Shown: positions 37,696 to 46,539 of the stretch, piece after piece
Numbering within the stretch: position 1 is the first letter of the stretch
Layout of the letters: each line of letters opens with the position of its first letter
NCBI RefSeq assembly: GCF_026163565.1
Contig: NZ_JAPDKN010000022.1
Coordinates: 1-64,000, forward strand
From: Chryseobacterium sp. YIM B08800
GTDB lineage: Bacteria > Bacteroidota > Bacteroidia > Flavobacteriales > Weeksellaceae
Direction of reading: 5' to 3'
DNA length: 64,000 nt
The notes under the pieces: model-generated
The model's database searches: none
What the model was told of the DNA's origin: nothing
What the model saw: the letters and a program-made list of their open reading frames with translations, nothing else
Translations under genes and position numbers: made by a program

Positions 37696-38562
37696 TTATT
37701 TACCTAAATAAGACTTCAAAATCTTACTTCTTGTATTGTGTTTCAGTCTTTTAATTGCTTTTTCTTTAATCTGACGAACTCTTTCTCTCGTAAGATCGAA
37801 AGTTTCTCCGATTTCTTCCAAGGTCATTGGATGTTTTCCGTTTAATCCGAAATACAATCTTACCAAATCAGCCTCTCTCGGTGTTAAAGTATTCAATGCT
37901 CTTTCAATCTCGATTTGAAGAGACTCAAGCATCAAGTCTTTATCCGGGCTTGGAGATTCTCCAGAACGTAAAACGTCATAAAGGTTAGAATCTTCACCTT
38001 CTACCAAAGGCGCATCCATAGACAAATGTCTTCCGGAGTTTTTCATAGATTCTTTAATATCTTCCTCGCTCATGTCAAGAACTTCAGCCAATTCTTCCGG
38101 AGAAGGTGGTCTTTCGTTCTCCTGCTCAAGGTGAGCGTAAGCTTTGTTGATCTTATTAATCGATCCAATCTTGTTCAAAGGCAATCTTACAATTCTAGAC
38201 TGCTCTGCCAAAGCCTGTAAAATCGACTGACGAATCCACCAAACCGCATAAGAGATAAATTTGAAACCTCTGGTTTCGTCATATCTTTTTGCAGCTTTCA
38301 TCAATCCTAAATTCCCTTCATTAATTAAATCGGGTAAAGAAAGACCTTGGTTTTGGTACTGTTTCGATACAGATACTACGAAACGAAGGTTGGCTTTGAT
38401 CAATTTTTCCAATGCGGCTCTGTCACCTGCACGAATTCTCTGTGCCAAATCTACCTCTTCGTCTGCTGTAATTAGTTCTACTTTACCAATTTCCTGCAAA
38501 TACTTGTCTAATGAAGCGGTTTCCCTGTTGGTAACCTGCTTGGTTATTTTTAATTGTCTCAT
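37696..38562 (-). CDS. rpoD: Primary sigma factor RpoD (sigma-ABfr)
   Basis: The 288-residue protein begins at region 1.2 ([20 protein letters not shown]) and has region 2 ([39 protein letters not shown]), region 3, and region 4 ([23 protein letters not shown]). Region 1.1 is absent, as usual for Bacteroidota primary sigma factors. This sigma recognises the TTTG/TAnnTTTG promoters seen throughout the window. Confidence 0.97.
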   Translation of the reverse strand: MRQLKITKQVTNRETASLDKYLQEIGKVELITADEEVDLAQRIRAGDRAALEKLIKANLRFVVSVSKQYQNQGLSLPDLINEGNLGLMKAAKRYDETRGFKFISYAVWWIRQSILQALAEQSRIVRLPLNKIGSINKINKAYAHLEQENERPPSPEELAEVLDMSEEDIKESMKNSGRHLSMDAPLVEGEDSNLYDVLRSGESPSPDKDLMLESLQIEIERALNTLTPREADLVRLYFGLNGKHPMTLEEIGETFDLTRERVRQIKEKAIKRLKHNTRSKILKSYLGK

Positions 38563-38697
38563 TTATTTTATTCTCAAAAATAGAGTTGCTATTACATTAT
38601 ACGTTTGAAACATTAAAAAGGTTACACAGGTTACAAAAATTTTTTATTTAATTAAAATGATGTTGAGAATTTAGTTGTAAATTATTCCCTTTATATT

Positions 38698-38807
38698 TAT
38701 TAGGAGCTTTTTCCCGCTTTTCGCACTCGCTATTTTATGTTTTTGCGGCGGCTTTGCCGCAACTAAAACATAAAATGAGCTCAAACAAATGCTCCAATCG
38801 GGGCTAA
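38698..38807. repeat. Dispersed ATCGGGGCTAA element
   Basis: TTTTATGTTTT...GCGGCGGCTTTGCCGC...AAAACATAAAA forms a long hairpin, flanked by GGAGCTTTTTCCCGC and GAGCTCAAACAAATGCTCCAATCGGGGCTAA. The right end matches positions 1-60. Confidence 0.8.
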
Positions 38808-38827
38808 TGATAACTTACCGCTTTAAA

Positions 38828-38878
38828 AAACCTAACAGATTTTGAAAACCTAACAGGTTTTCAAAATCTGTTAGGTTT
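38828..38878. repeat. Perfect 23-base inverted repeat
   Basis: AAACCTAACAGATTTTGAAAACC at 38828-38850 is exactly inverted at 38856-38878, loop TAACA. The hairpin is unusually stable and lacks a T tract that would make it a normal terminator. Confidence 0.95.
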
Positions 38879-38899
38879 AGTAGAATAACTTTCACAAAA

Positions 38900-38924
38900 A
38901 AAAGCGAAACCAAAGTTCCGCTTT
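38900..38924 (-). terminator. Terminator of the S1/P1 nuclease gene
   Basis: AAAGCG and CGCTTT pair around AAC/GTT with an A/T tract on the minus strand. Confidence 0.75.
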
Positions 38925-38974
38925 ATAATATAAGGTAGTTTGACAGTCAACTAAAAACCATCAACTATTTACTT

Positions 38975-39766
38975 TTAAAACAAATCATTCAACAATTTTG
39001 CCAATCTTAAACCTCCGTAAAGAAGCTGTCTTTCCATGGTATCATTAAATTTATACTGATAATCGTAAGATAATTTTGATCCTTCTGGAGTTTGTGCATA
39101 AATTTTATTGGCAATCTGATGAGAATCGTACAACCAGTTTTCTAAAGTTCCCGATTGAATTTGCTTTACTTCATCCTTAGATTTAATATCCAAAAGCTTT
39201 GCATATTCTGTGTAGCTGTATTTTTGTGAATCTACCAATTTTCCGTCCCAAACTGAGTGAAGATTTGTTTTATCTCCAAAATAAGTAACATTAATTTTGT
39301 TTCCACCTAGATCTCCTGATCTTCCAGTGTGCATTGGTTGTGCCAAATCTCCCATCATGTGAATAAGGAAAATTAAAGCAATTTTTCTGTCTTTTTCAGA
39401 TGTTTTTTCATCCTTGATTTGACTAGATAATACTTTAATTTGCGAATAAAGATTAGCTCCGGCCTGCGCTTTCAAATCTTTTTCAAAAGCTGTAAAATCT
39501 GTCTGTGGATCAATGTTTACATAATGCCAAGCTGAAGCCTGTTTCCAAGCTCCTGTAGTATCAGACTTAATAAAATCTGGCCAGTTTGCCCAATACGCCA
39601 TTCTTTCCTGCCCCAACATTTTTTTGATCTCTCTCTTTGCTTTTCCTGAAAGATGATTTTCTGCAATCTCAGCAATCACTCTGTGACCCGTTAATCCCCA
39701 TGCATAAGAATACAATGAACTTGCAACGAATGCCAAAAGCAAAATTTTAGAATAAATACTTTTCAT
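38975..39766 (-). CDS. S1/P1 family nuclease, secreted
   Basis: The 263-residue protein has a signal peptide ending just before Trp23 (YSYAWGLTGH), so the mature N-terminus starts with Trp, a zinc ligand in this family. His28, the Asp in WANWPDFI, HYVN and HMMGDLAQPMH are the other conserved metal ligands. It is a three-zinc nuclease for single-stranded DNA or RNA, exported to the periplasm or outside. The ATG lies 24 bases after a TATCTTTG box. Confidence 0.92.
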   Translation of the reverse strand: MKSIYSKILLLAFVASSLYSYAWGLTGHRVIAEIAENHLSGKAKREIKKMLGQERMAYWANWPDFIKSDTTGAWKQASAWHYVNIDPQTDFTAFEKDLKAQAGANLYSQIKVLSSQIKDEKTSEKDRKIALIFLIHMMGDLAQPMHTGRSGDLGGNKINVTYFGDKTNLHSVWDGKLVDSQKYSYTEYAKLLDIKSKDEVKQIQSGTLENWLYDSHQIANKIYAQTPEGSKLSYDYQYKFNDTMERQLLYGGLRLAKLLNDLF

Positions 39767-39789
39767 TTCTTTAAATAATTTTCGAATTG

Positions 39790-39797
39790 CAAAGATA
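39790..39797 (-). promoter_or_regulatory. Putative -7 box of the S1/P1 nuclease
   Basis: Minus strand TATCTTTG, fit to TAnnTTTG. Confidence 0.55.
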
Positions 39798-40058
39798 AGT
39801 CAGCCTTACGGAAATTTACGTTTAAAATAATTTTTTGTTGGTTTTAGCACTGTTAATTTTATGTAAAACAGACTTTGAATCTTGCCAGAATTTCCTTTAA
39901 ACGTTAAACATTTTTATTTTAACAAAGATTAATACATTAGAAAATCAATATTTTAGATTAAATTACATCTTTTAATATAAAAATTTGAGATAAATGCTTT
40001 TTCAATATAGAGAGATATTTTATCTTTACGATACCAAACATGATCACAGGAAAAAAAT

Positions 40059-41000
40059 ATGTACGACAACAGCACCATAGATATGATTTATAATAAGCTG
40101 CAGACAGATTTTAAGGCTGAAGCAGTTGCTGTAAATCTCCTTAAATATCATAAGTCTGTAAGCAATATTTTTATTGAAAGAATAGGAATAAACGACAGGG
40201 CTTATCTTAAAGATATTAAAAGTATTTCAAGTCATTATTTAGGTTTTGACGAGGAAGTTCTCAGTATTAAAACATATCGCGAAGGCATTTACGACTATCT
40301 TCCGGAAGGAATTTTTCATCCGCCGTCACTCAATACTTCAAGAAAAAATGTAGAAAGTGTTGTAAAAGAAATCCGTAAGCAGAAAAGAGTAGAAGATGAT
40401 GCGCGAAAGTTTTTCAGACCTTTTGAACTAGAGATTTTTTTTACAGAAATCAGTGCATTACTGAAAGAATATGATTTTGATTTGGCGAGTGATACAGATT
40501 CGCTTCTCAATATTTTCAGCGAGCTTTGGCCAATTATTAAAATGCTTGATAAGCAAAATGCTTATATTTTTCTTCATGTTTTGCCATTTTTTCACAATAT
40601 CAGAGGTGATAAAAAATGGTTTGAACGCTGCATGACCGCTTTTTTGAAAGTTCCCGTTGAGATTACTTTTACCCCCAACGAAATCGACAGAATGAAAGAA
40701 GACGATTCGTCTATTCTTCTCGGAAATTCAAGATTGGGAGTTACTTATATTGCAAGCGGAAAACACATGGATGGTGAAAGAAACTGGATTGTAAATGTAG
40801 GCCCAATTCCTTATGACGAGATGAAAAACTATATTCCGGGACATCCTTTCAGAAAAGTTTTGCAAGCTTTGTACGATTATTGCCTTCCTGTTTCTGTAGA
40901 TGTTGAAGAAAATTTCATCACAGAAAAAAAAGACTATTCTTTTGTGCTGGAAGACGATCAAAGAAATACAAACAGGCTCGGTTATTCTACTTTCCTGTAA
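40059..41000 (+). CDS. tssG: Type VI secretion baseplate subunit TssG
   Basis: The 313-residue protein shows the TssG ending pattern: LGNSRLGVTYIASGK, NVGPIPYDEMKNYIPGHPFRKVLQALYDYCLPVSV and a final LGYSTFL corresponding to the proteobacterial LGWTTWL end. It has an N-terminal helical part. TssG pairs with TssF in the baseplate wedge. It is followed by tssN and tssK, so this is the second T6SS block. A partial -7 box (TATCTTTA) is at 40019. Identification is by pattern and neighbourhood. Confidence 0.78.
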   Translation: MYDNSTIDMIYNKLQTDFKAEAVAVNLLKYHKSVSNIFIERIGINDRAYLKDIKSISSHYLGFDEEVLSIKTYREGIYDYLPEGIFHPPSLNTSRKNVESVVKEIRKQKRVEDDARKFFRPFELEIFFTEISALLKEYDFDLASDTDSLLNIFSELWPIIKMLDKQNAYIFLHVLPFFHNIRGDKKWFERCMTAFLKVPVEITFTPNEIDRMKEDDSSILLGNSRLGVTYIASGKHMDGERNWIVNVGPIPYDEMKNYIPGHPFRKVLQALYDYCLPVSVDVEENFITEKKDYSFVLEDDQRNTNRLGYSTFL

Positions 41001-41055
41001 AATATTTTAATTATATTTACAATTCATCAATCAAACTAAATATTAAAAGAAATCA

Positions 41056-41949
41056 ATGGAAATTTCTTCAGTAAAAGGTATATTTTTAAGGTATATTTTC
41101 GTCCCGCTTATTGCTATTATCATGATGGTGATTTTAGGGGTAATCAGAAAAAACAAACCTGCCATAAAAATCAGAGTTATTATTGTTTATGTACTCTTGT
41201 GCAGTTTGTGTCTTGCATTACCAGGGTTTTTCGGTTTCTCAGGAAACTCGTTTAATCCGTATTGGTATCTTATTTCACAGATTATTTATCTTATTTTCGG
41301 AATTATCCATGTTAATTTGATGCATACATTTTTCAGAAAGCATTTTCAATCGCAGACTACAAGTATTACTTTTGAAGCTGTCTTATCGGTAACGTGCGCC
41401 TTGGTAGGAGCTTATCTTTTTGTTTTAATTTTCGGATGGATCAGCAAAGGAGCAGGATATCCTGTAATGTCTGCAACGAGCGTCCTTATATTTTTTGTAC
41501 CGATGGTTTTTTATTATTGTTATATAATGTTAATCAGTATTCCGGTTGATATTTATAAAACGTGGAGATATTCTCCAGATCAGAAACCACCAGATTTTGA
41601 CGGAGCAGACTTTGACCGTTTAATGGTTTTAAATGTTGAATTGAGCAAGAATCTTGAAGATGCAAACCGTTTTAGAATTAAAGCTAAAACTTTACCGACA
41701 GGCGTAACTTTCGGAGACTGGTTTTTCCGTGTCGTTGACGATTATAATCACAAAAACCCTAAATCTGTTATTCATTTAACAGACGAACACAGAGAATCTT
41801 ATTACTGGATTTTTTATACCAAAAAATCGTTCTTTAGTTTTAGAAAATACATAGATTTTGATCAGGATATTACGACCAATACTATTTCAGAAAATGAAGT
41901 GGTGATCTGCAAAAGAGTTATTCAGCACGAAGAAGAAGGAAAAAAATAA
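41056..41949 (+). CDS. tssN: T6SSiii-specific membrane protein TssN
   Basis: The 297-residue protein has about five membrane helices in its first 165 residues and a cytosolic C-terminal domain with KAKTLPTGVTFGDWFFRVVDDYNHKN, the pattern of TssN. TssN is unique to Bacteroidota T6SSiii, where it replaces parts of the TssJLM complex. It lies 55 bases after tssG and 36 bases before tssK. Confidence 0.82.
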   Translation: MEISSVKGIFLRYIFVPLIAIIMMVILGVIRKNKPAIKIRVIIVYVLLCSLCLALPGFFGFSGNSFNPYWYLISQIIYLIFGIIHVNLMHTFFRKHFQSQTTSITFEAVLSVTCALVGAYLFVLIFGWISKGAGYPVMSATSVLIFFVPMVFYYCYIMLISIPVDIYKTWRYSPDQKPPDFDGADFDRLMVLNVELSKNLEDANRFRIKAKTLPTGVTFGDWFFRVVDDYNHKNPKSVIHLTDEHRESYYWIFYTKKSFFSFRKYIDFDQDITTNTISENEVVICKRVIQHEEEGKK

Positions 41950-41985
41950 ATCAAAACAAAATCACATCAATAAAAGTACTACAAT

Positions 41986-43131
41986 ATGATACAGCCCATA
42001 AAACATTTTGCTATCAACTGGGTTGATGGAATGAAAGTTTCTCAGAAACATCTCAACGATCAAGATAATTTTTTAATAGATACGATCAGAGATGGTAATT
42101 CTCTTGGGATTACTAATTATAACTACGGTTTGCTGCCTCTTTCAAACGAATTTACCGATAAAACTATTTTTGATGTTCATAATACGGCAACCAACGATGT
42201 ACAATTGTTTATCAAAAATTGCAGCGCCGTAACTTTAGCAGGTTACAGATTGGAGCTGAAAGACAGGAGAGTGAGCGTAAAATCTTTGGCTAAATCTTTG
42301 AATCTTGACGAAAACCAAATGGATGGAGAATATTATATTTTGATATCGGTAAATCCGTTTGATAAAGTACCTTTTGGAGATATTGATCCTGAAGAAATTC
42401 CGCCTCGACATCCGAATTCACATGCTAATTATCATATTGAATTGCTTCCGGTAAGCTCTTTGAACAGTAATCATTCGGGAGGAAATTATTTGGTAGTTGG
42501 GAAGGTAGATTTTAAAGGAAATATTGCGCAGGTAAATACTAATTTCATTCCGCCGTGTACATCGATTCAGAGTCATCCGGTTTTAATTGATTATTACAAC
42601 GGATTTGCAAAATCTATTGGAAATTTACAGCAATATGCTTTTAAAATCATTCAGAAAGCTTCGCATAAAAATCAAAATACAGCTTTAGCATTAAATGTAA
42701 AAGCTTTGTGTACTGTTTTGGTGAATACTTTTGGAGATATGTATTTTCAGTTCAGAAATATTATTCCGTATCAACCACCGGTTTTTTTAATCGAAACTTT
42801 TGCTACATTAGCTTTAAGAATGTATAATTCAACGCAGGTTTTAGTTCCCGGAGAATTGGAAGAAATGCTGAATTATAGCTTAGAATGGAGCGAAATTGCA
42901 CCACACACTTTGCTAAACCAGCTTTCTACTGTTGCTGAAACCAATTATGATCATCATAATTCCGGTGAACCGCTTTTGTACATCAGTCAGATGTTAAGGA
43001 GTTTAGAGACTATTTTCTCAAAACTGAGCGAGCTAGATTACATCGGACAGCGAAAAGAAAATATCATCGTTAACGAACAGGAAGTTTCTTCAAACACCAA
43101 TCCCAAAAGGGGTTGGAGCGTTTTAGATTAA
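41986..43131 (+). CDS. tssK: Type VI secretion baseplate subunit TssK
   Basis: The 381-residue protein carries the TssK N-terminal signature IKHFAINWVDGMKVSQKHLN followed by DQDNFLIDTIRDGN and LGITNYNYGLLPLS, equivalent to the proteobacterial VxWxEGMxLxPQHFQ and later WG strand. TssK links the baseplate to the membrane complex. It is shorter than proteobacterial TssK (about 445), as expected for T6SSiii. A terminator follows at 43148. Confidence 0.85.
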   Translation: MIQPIKHFAINWVDGMKVSQKHLNDQDNFLIDTIRDGNSLGITNYNYGLLPLSNEFTDKTIFDVHNTATNDVQLFIKNCSAVTLAGYRLELKDRRVSVKSLAKSLNLDENQMDGEYYILISVNPFDKVPFGDIDPEEIPPRHPNSHANYHIELLPVSSLNSNHSGGNYLVVGKVDFKGNIAQVNTNFIPPCTSIQSHPVLIDYYNGFAKSIGNLQQYAFKIIQKASHKNQNTALALNVKALCTVLVNTFGDMYFQFRNIIPYQPPVFLIETFATLALRMYNSTQVLVPGELEEMLNYSLEWSEIAPHTLLNQLSTVAETNYDHHNSGEPLLYISQMLRSLETIFSKLSELDYIGQRKENIIVNEQEVSSNTNPKRGWSVLD

Positions 43132-43147
43132 TAAAATTAAAAAAGAT

Positions 43148-43175
43148 TAATCCCGATTTTATTCGGGATTTTTTT
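43148..43175 (+). terminator. Terminator of tssG-tssN-tssK
   Basis: AATCCCGA and TCGGGATT pair across TTTTAT, then a T run. Confidence 0.9.
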
Positions 43176-43262
43176 TGATATTTTGATTTTTTATTGATAA
43201 TAAGTTTGTAAATTCGTTAAGAAATTCTTCCTTTTAAGGATCATTTTTCACAAAAACACAAT

Positions 43263-44078
43263 GTGATGAAAACAAAAAAAGTACTAGTAAAGGTCTTTCT
43301 ATTCTTTATGACCTGTCTCCAAGCTCAAGGAGTTACCGATTCTGAATTAAGAAAAGAATTTGGTAAACTACTGACTCAAAAAGGAGAAAACCCCGATCAA
43401 AATATAGCTGTAGGGCAAAAAATGTTGAAAATAGCAAAAGATAAAAATGAAATTGCTCAATCTTTTCAGCTCATTTCTGATGGTTATTTAAAAAAAAACA
43501 ATTATAACAAATGTATTTTCTATGGTCAAAAAGCTGATTCGGTTTTTATAGAACTAAACAATAATCTGGAGCATTTTTTAGCATCTAACAGAATGGCTGT
43601 AGCTTATCACAAGTCTGGAATGGAAAAAGAGGCTGAAAAATATTTGCTTGAAATGAAAAGAACAGCAGAAGCCGAAAATGATCCCAATCTAAGAATTATG
43701 AGTTTGTTCACAGAGGCTAATTTTTTATATGACGAAAAAAAATATGCTGAAGAAATTCCTATAAAAAAGAAAGCGATAGAAGAAATCAGAAAACTGCAAA
43801 AACAAAAATATAATCAAAATAGAGAGGTAGTTCTTTCAGAAGAATTTGGAGGTTTGGCTTTTGATTATTTAATGTGCAATAATATAAATGATGCAAAAAA
43901 AGCAATTCTAGAATCTGAGAAAATTCTGAAAAAACTTAGGCTTGAAGGACGTAAAGAAGAAAGTCTTTATTTCTTTTGTAAGGCAATTCTTTTGCAAAAG
44001 AAAATAATAAAGATAGTGCTAAAATATTTTTTGATAAAGCTGAAATTTACCCTCGAAAAAAGAATAACAAAAATATAA
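43263..44078 (+). pseudogene. N-terminal part of a frameshifted TPR/AraC-type regulator
   Basis: Reading from the ATG at 43263 gives a signal-like start (MMKTKKVLVKVFLFFMTCLQAQ) and TPR-like helices (for example MAVAYHKSGMEKEAEKYLLE). The true protein then continues in another frame: after SLYFFCK at about 43982 the normal GNSFAKENN and IFFDKAEIYPR read on in a frame one base earlier, as if one G were lost from a GGG run at 43982-43983. The native frame reads to 44827 as one protein with the next entry. The published-looking stop at 44078 is out of frame. Confidence 0.75.
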
Positions 44079-44827
44079 TTTCTATCATTTTAGAACAACG
44101 CTTAAAATATTCAATAGATGATAATGATAAAAAATCTGAATTATTTAAAGAATATTCTCAAGTTCAGGATAGTATAAATTTGCAGTATAAGAATACAATC
44201 GCTTTAAACAGTTCTCAACAAAGTAAAAATCTTTCTCAGCAAAAAGAAATAAAAACTTATTTCATTATTGCTAGTTTAATATTACTTATATTAATATTGA
44301 TCATTATTGTATTATATAGAAGAAGGCAAAGAGTATTATATAAAAATTTCAAAGAAATATTAGATAAATACGAAAAAACAGAAGCTTTTGCAGATAAAAC
44401 AGCTTCAGAAATTTCTACTGAGAGCAGTATAGATACTCATTCGGAGAAAAACAAATTAATTTCTGAGGAGAAAGAGAAAGTTCTTTTAGAAAAACTTGAA
44501 GATTTTGAAAATGGTACCGAATTTACAGCGCATGGTTTTACTTTAAAAAACCTTAATGTTATTTTAGATACCAATAGCAAATACACCAATTATATCATAA
44601 AAACGTACAGAGAAAAAAGTTTTAATGATTATATAAATGGGCTGAAGATAAAATTTATTATAAGGCATCTACGAGAAAACCCGGAGCATTTAAAATATAA
44701 AATTAACTATCTATCTGATCTAAGTGGTTTTACAACACATAGTCATTTTACAAAAGTTTTTACCAACGAAACACAAATTTCTCCTTCGAAATTTATTTCA
44801 ATGCTCAAAAAAGAAAATTTTAATTGA
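43982..44827 (+). pseudogene. C-terminal part: TPR end, membrane helix and AraC-type HTH
   Basis: This frame continues the TPR region, then a membrane helix (YFIIASLILLILILIIIVLY, near 44260), a linker, and an AraC-type DNA-binding domain: RHLRENPEHLKYKINYLSDLSGFTTHSHFTKVFTNETQISPSKF. Together with the previous piece it is a membrane-bound one-component regulator (TPR sensor outside, HTH inside), a known flavobacterial type. If the frameshift is real it is a pseudogene. No ATG exists for this piece; the TTG at 44180 only begins a part of it. Confidence 0.75.
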
Positions 44828-44927
44828 TATTTTTAAAGTATTGATTATTAGGTGTTTGAATTTTATTTTGTAGCAAAATTCTGGAATTTTGCTATACAAA
44901 AGTTAGGTTTATAGATATTTTCGAATC

Positions 44928-44935
44928 TATATTTG
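44928..44935 (+). promoter_or_regulatory. Putative -7 box
   Basis: TATATTTG fits TAnnTTTG and precedes the short leader-like ORF by about 50 bases. Confidence 0.5.
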
Positions 44936-44986
44936 CAATGTTAAAAAACAAAACACAATTTTAAAATAAAACACAAAAAAACACAA

Positions 44987-45073
44987 ATGATGAAAATTAA
45001 AATTCCTTTTATAGGCAGCTTATTTTTTCCCGTTGCTTATACTCATTGCCAGATTTTATTTTTAATTAACTAA
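44987..45073 (+). CDS. Leader-like or truncated signal peptide, 28 residues
   Basis: ATG ATG AAA ATT AAA ... codes for a basic start, then a hydrophobic stretch (IPFIGSLFFPVAYTHCQILFLIN) and stops. It resembles a lone signal peptide and could be a remnant gene or a leader peptide, because its stop falls at the left arm of a hairpin (45069-45098). Low certainty. Confidence 0.3.
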   Translation: MMKIKIPFIGSLFFPVAYTHCQILFLIN

Positions 45074-45304
45074 CAATTTAAAGATTTTTATTGTTAGTCG
45101 AACTCTTTGGTATAAAAAAAATAATTCTAATGATTTCAAAATCACACAAGAATTTCTATAGTTTATACAAAAGAAGCGATTACGATTCTAAAAAAAAATG
45201 ATGAAAAAAAATTTATTTAAAACTTATTGTTCCCAACAGTAATGAAAGAGTATTAAAAACAAAGTTTAAAAAAACAAATGAGTAGAAAAATTATTAGAAG
45301 CAAC

Positions 45305-45346
45305 TTTCATCGGCTGTGTAACATACGTTATACAGCCAGATGAAAA
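45305..45346. repeat. Imperfect palindrome (TTTCATCGGCTGT...)
   Basis: TTTCATCGGCTGTGTAAC at the left and GTTATACAGCCAGATGAAA at the right pair with few mismatches. Its function is unknown; it may be an RNA structure. Confidence 0.6.
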
Positions 45347-45427
45347 TTGAGGTTCTAAAGCAATTATAGACGTCGTGGAAAAAATTTAGCCAGAGCTAAA
45401 TAAGAAAGATATAGCTTAAAAATATAG

Positions 45428-45448
45428 AAGAACAATTTTATTGTTCTT
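45428..45448. repeat. Perfect 9-base hairpin
   Basis: AAGAACAAT, loop TTT, ATTGTTCTT. Confidence 0.7.
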
Positions 45449-45574
45449 GTAAAAGATTAAAGTTTTTCATCGTCTGTATTTTATTGTTCATTTTAATTCA
45501 AAATAATGTATTGATTAGGAAAATGAGCAAAAGATATTTAACACACACACTGAATAGTCGAAAAGTTTAAAATC

Positions 45575-46539
45575 ATGAAAAAAAATTTTATTTATTTTGC
45601 TATTTGTATATTTTTATATTTTTATTGAATATTCAAATAGTCTTTGGGCAGTCATTTGTAGTTAATTTTCCCGCATTTAGCAATGCGCCGACTGCAAATC
45701 CAAGAAGTTTAACGGTTGCTGGTGAAAGTTCTTTACTCCAGGTTCAGTTAGATGTATCTACATCTTCAACTGCAGGAGCAGATGTTGTCATTCAGTTACC
45801 AACTGGTGTTGAATATGTATCGGGATCGGTTGCTTTAGTCAGCACAAATGCTAATTTAACGATTACCGAAAACGGAGGTACAGCAAATGCGCCTCAGTTT
45901 AAAATTGGACCTAATAATCTTACTGCAGGAAACAGAATTGTTTTTACGATTGAGCGAAAAGCAAACTGTGCTGCAAGAAGCTACATTTTGGGAGGAGGAA
46001 CTTTTAAAGATTCTGTTTCTGCAACCATTGGAGGAAATACAACTACCGAAAATTCATCTTCATATCAGGTTGTTTATCCTGTGTTTAGTCTTATTCAGCC
46101 AGCAAACCAATCTAATGCAGTTGTTGGGGGGAATTACACAAGAACATTTACAATTAGCAATGGAGGAAATGGTTGCTCAACTAGCGTTTATTTTTCTGTA
46201 GACCATACCTCAAACGGTATTGAACTGAATGATACGGATGGAGCTGGCCCTGCAACAGGTATTGCGATAACTTCTATAAATGGAGTATCATTAACAACGC
46301 CTATTCATTTAACACCCATATCTACTTCAGGAAGTGTTAAAAATTATATGATTCCTGCTGCAAATCTTCCAGGTGGAGACTTCTGCAATGGAGAGAGTAT
46401 TGAGATTACCGAATCTTATAAATTAAAATCATGTAATGCTGTAACCAATTATGTGGCTGGTTGGGGAACTTCTGCTACAAATTTATGCCAACAAGTGAAT
46501 GGTACAGGTTCTCTCCGGGAACAGCTACAACTTCGGTAA
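45575..46539 (+). pseudogene. N-terminal piece of a giant surface protein with two frameshifts
   Basis: The natural start is the ATG at 45575, followed by eight A (45578-45585), but this frame ends after 17 codons. With nine A it gives MKKKFYLFCYLYIFIFLLNI..., a proper signal peptide running into NIQIVFGQSFVVNFPAFSN. The open frame instead begins at a TTG at 45604. It carries a beta-rich repeat region (VQLDVSTSSTAGADVVIQLP) and a Cys-containing loop, then stops at 46539 after a second frameshift near 46509. Confidence 0.7.

Larger units (their letters stand above)
38563..38974. other. Non-coding gap with two palindromic elements
   Basis: This 412-base gap has no gene. It contains the GAGCTCAAAC/ATCGGGGCTAA element at about 38698-38807, a 23-base perfect inverted repeat at 38828-38878, and the nuclease terminator at 38900-38924. 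Confidence 0.75.
44828..45574. other. Long non-coding stretch with promoter and hairpins
   Basis: No long gene is seen in these 747 bases. Features are a TATATTTG box (44928), a 28-codon leader-like ORF (44987-45073) ending beside a hairpin (45069-45098), a strong imperfect palindrome (45305-45346) and a perfect 9-base hairpin (45428-45448). Confidence 0.7.

Noticed and set aside
43980-44180. Programmed -1 frameshift in the regulator
   Set aside because: No slippery heptamer with a downstream structure is evident at the join, and a plain base loss explains the frames.
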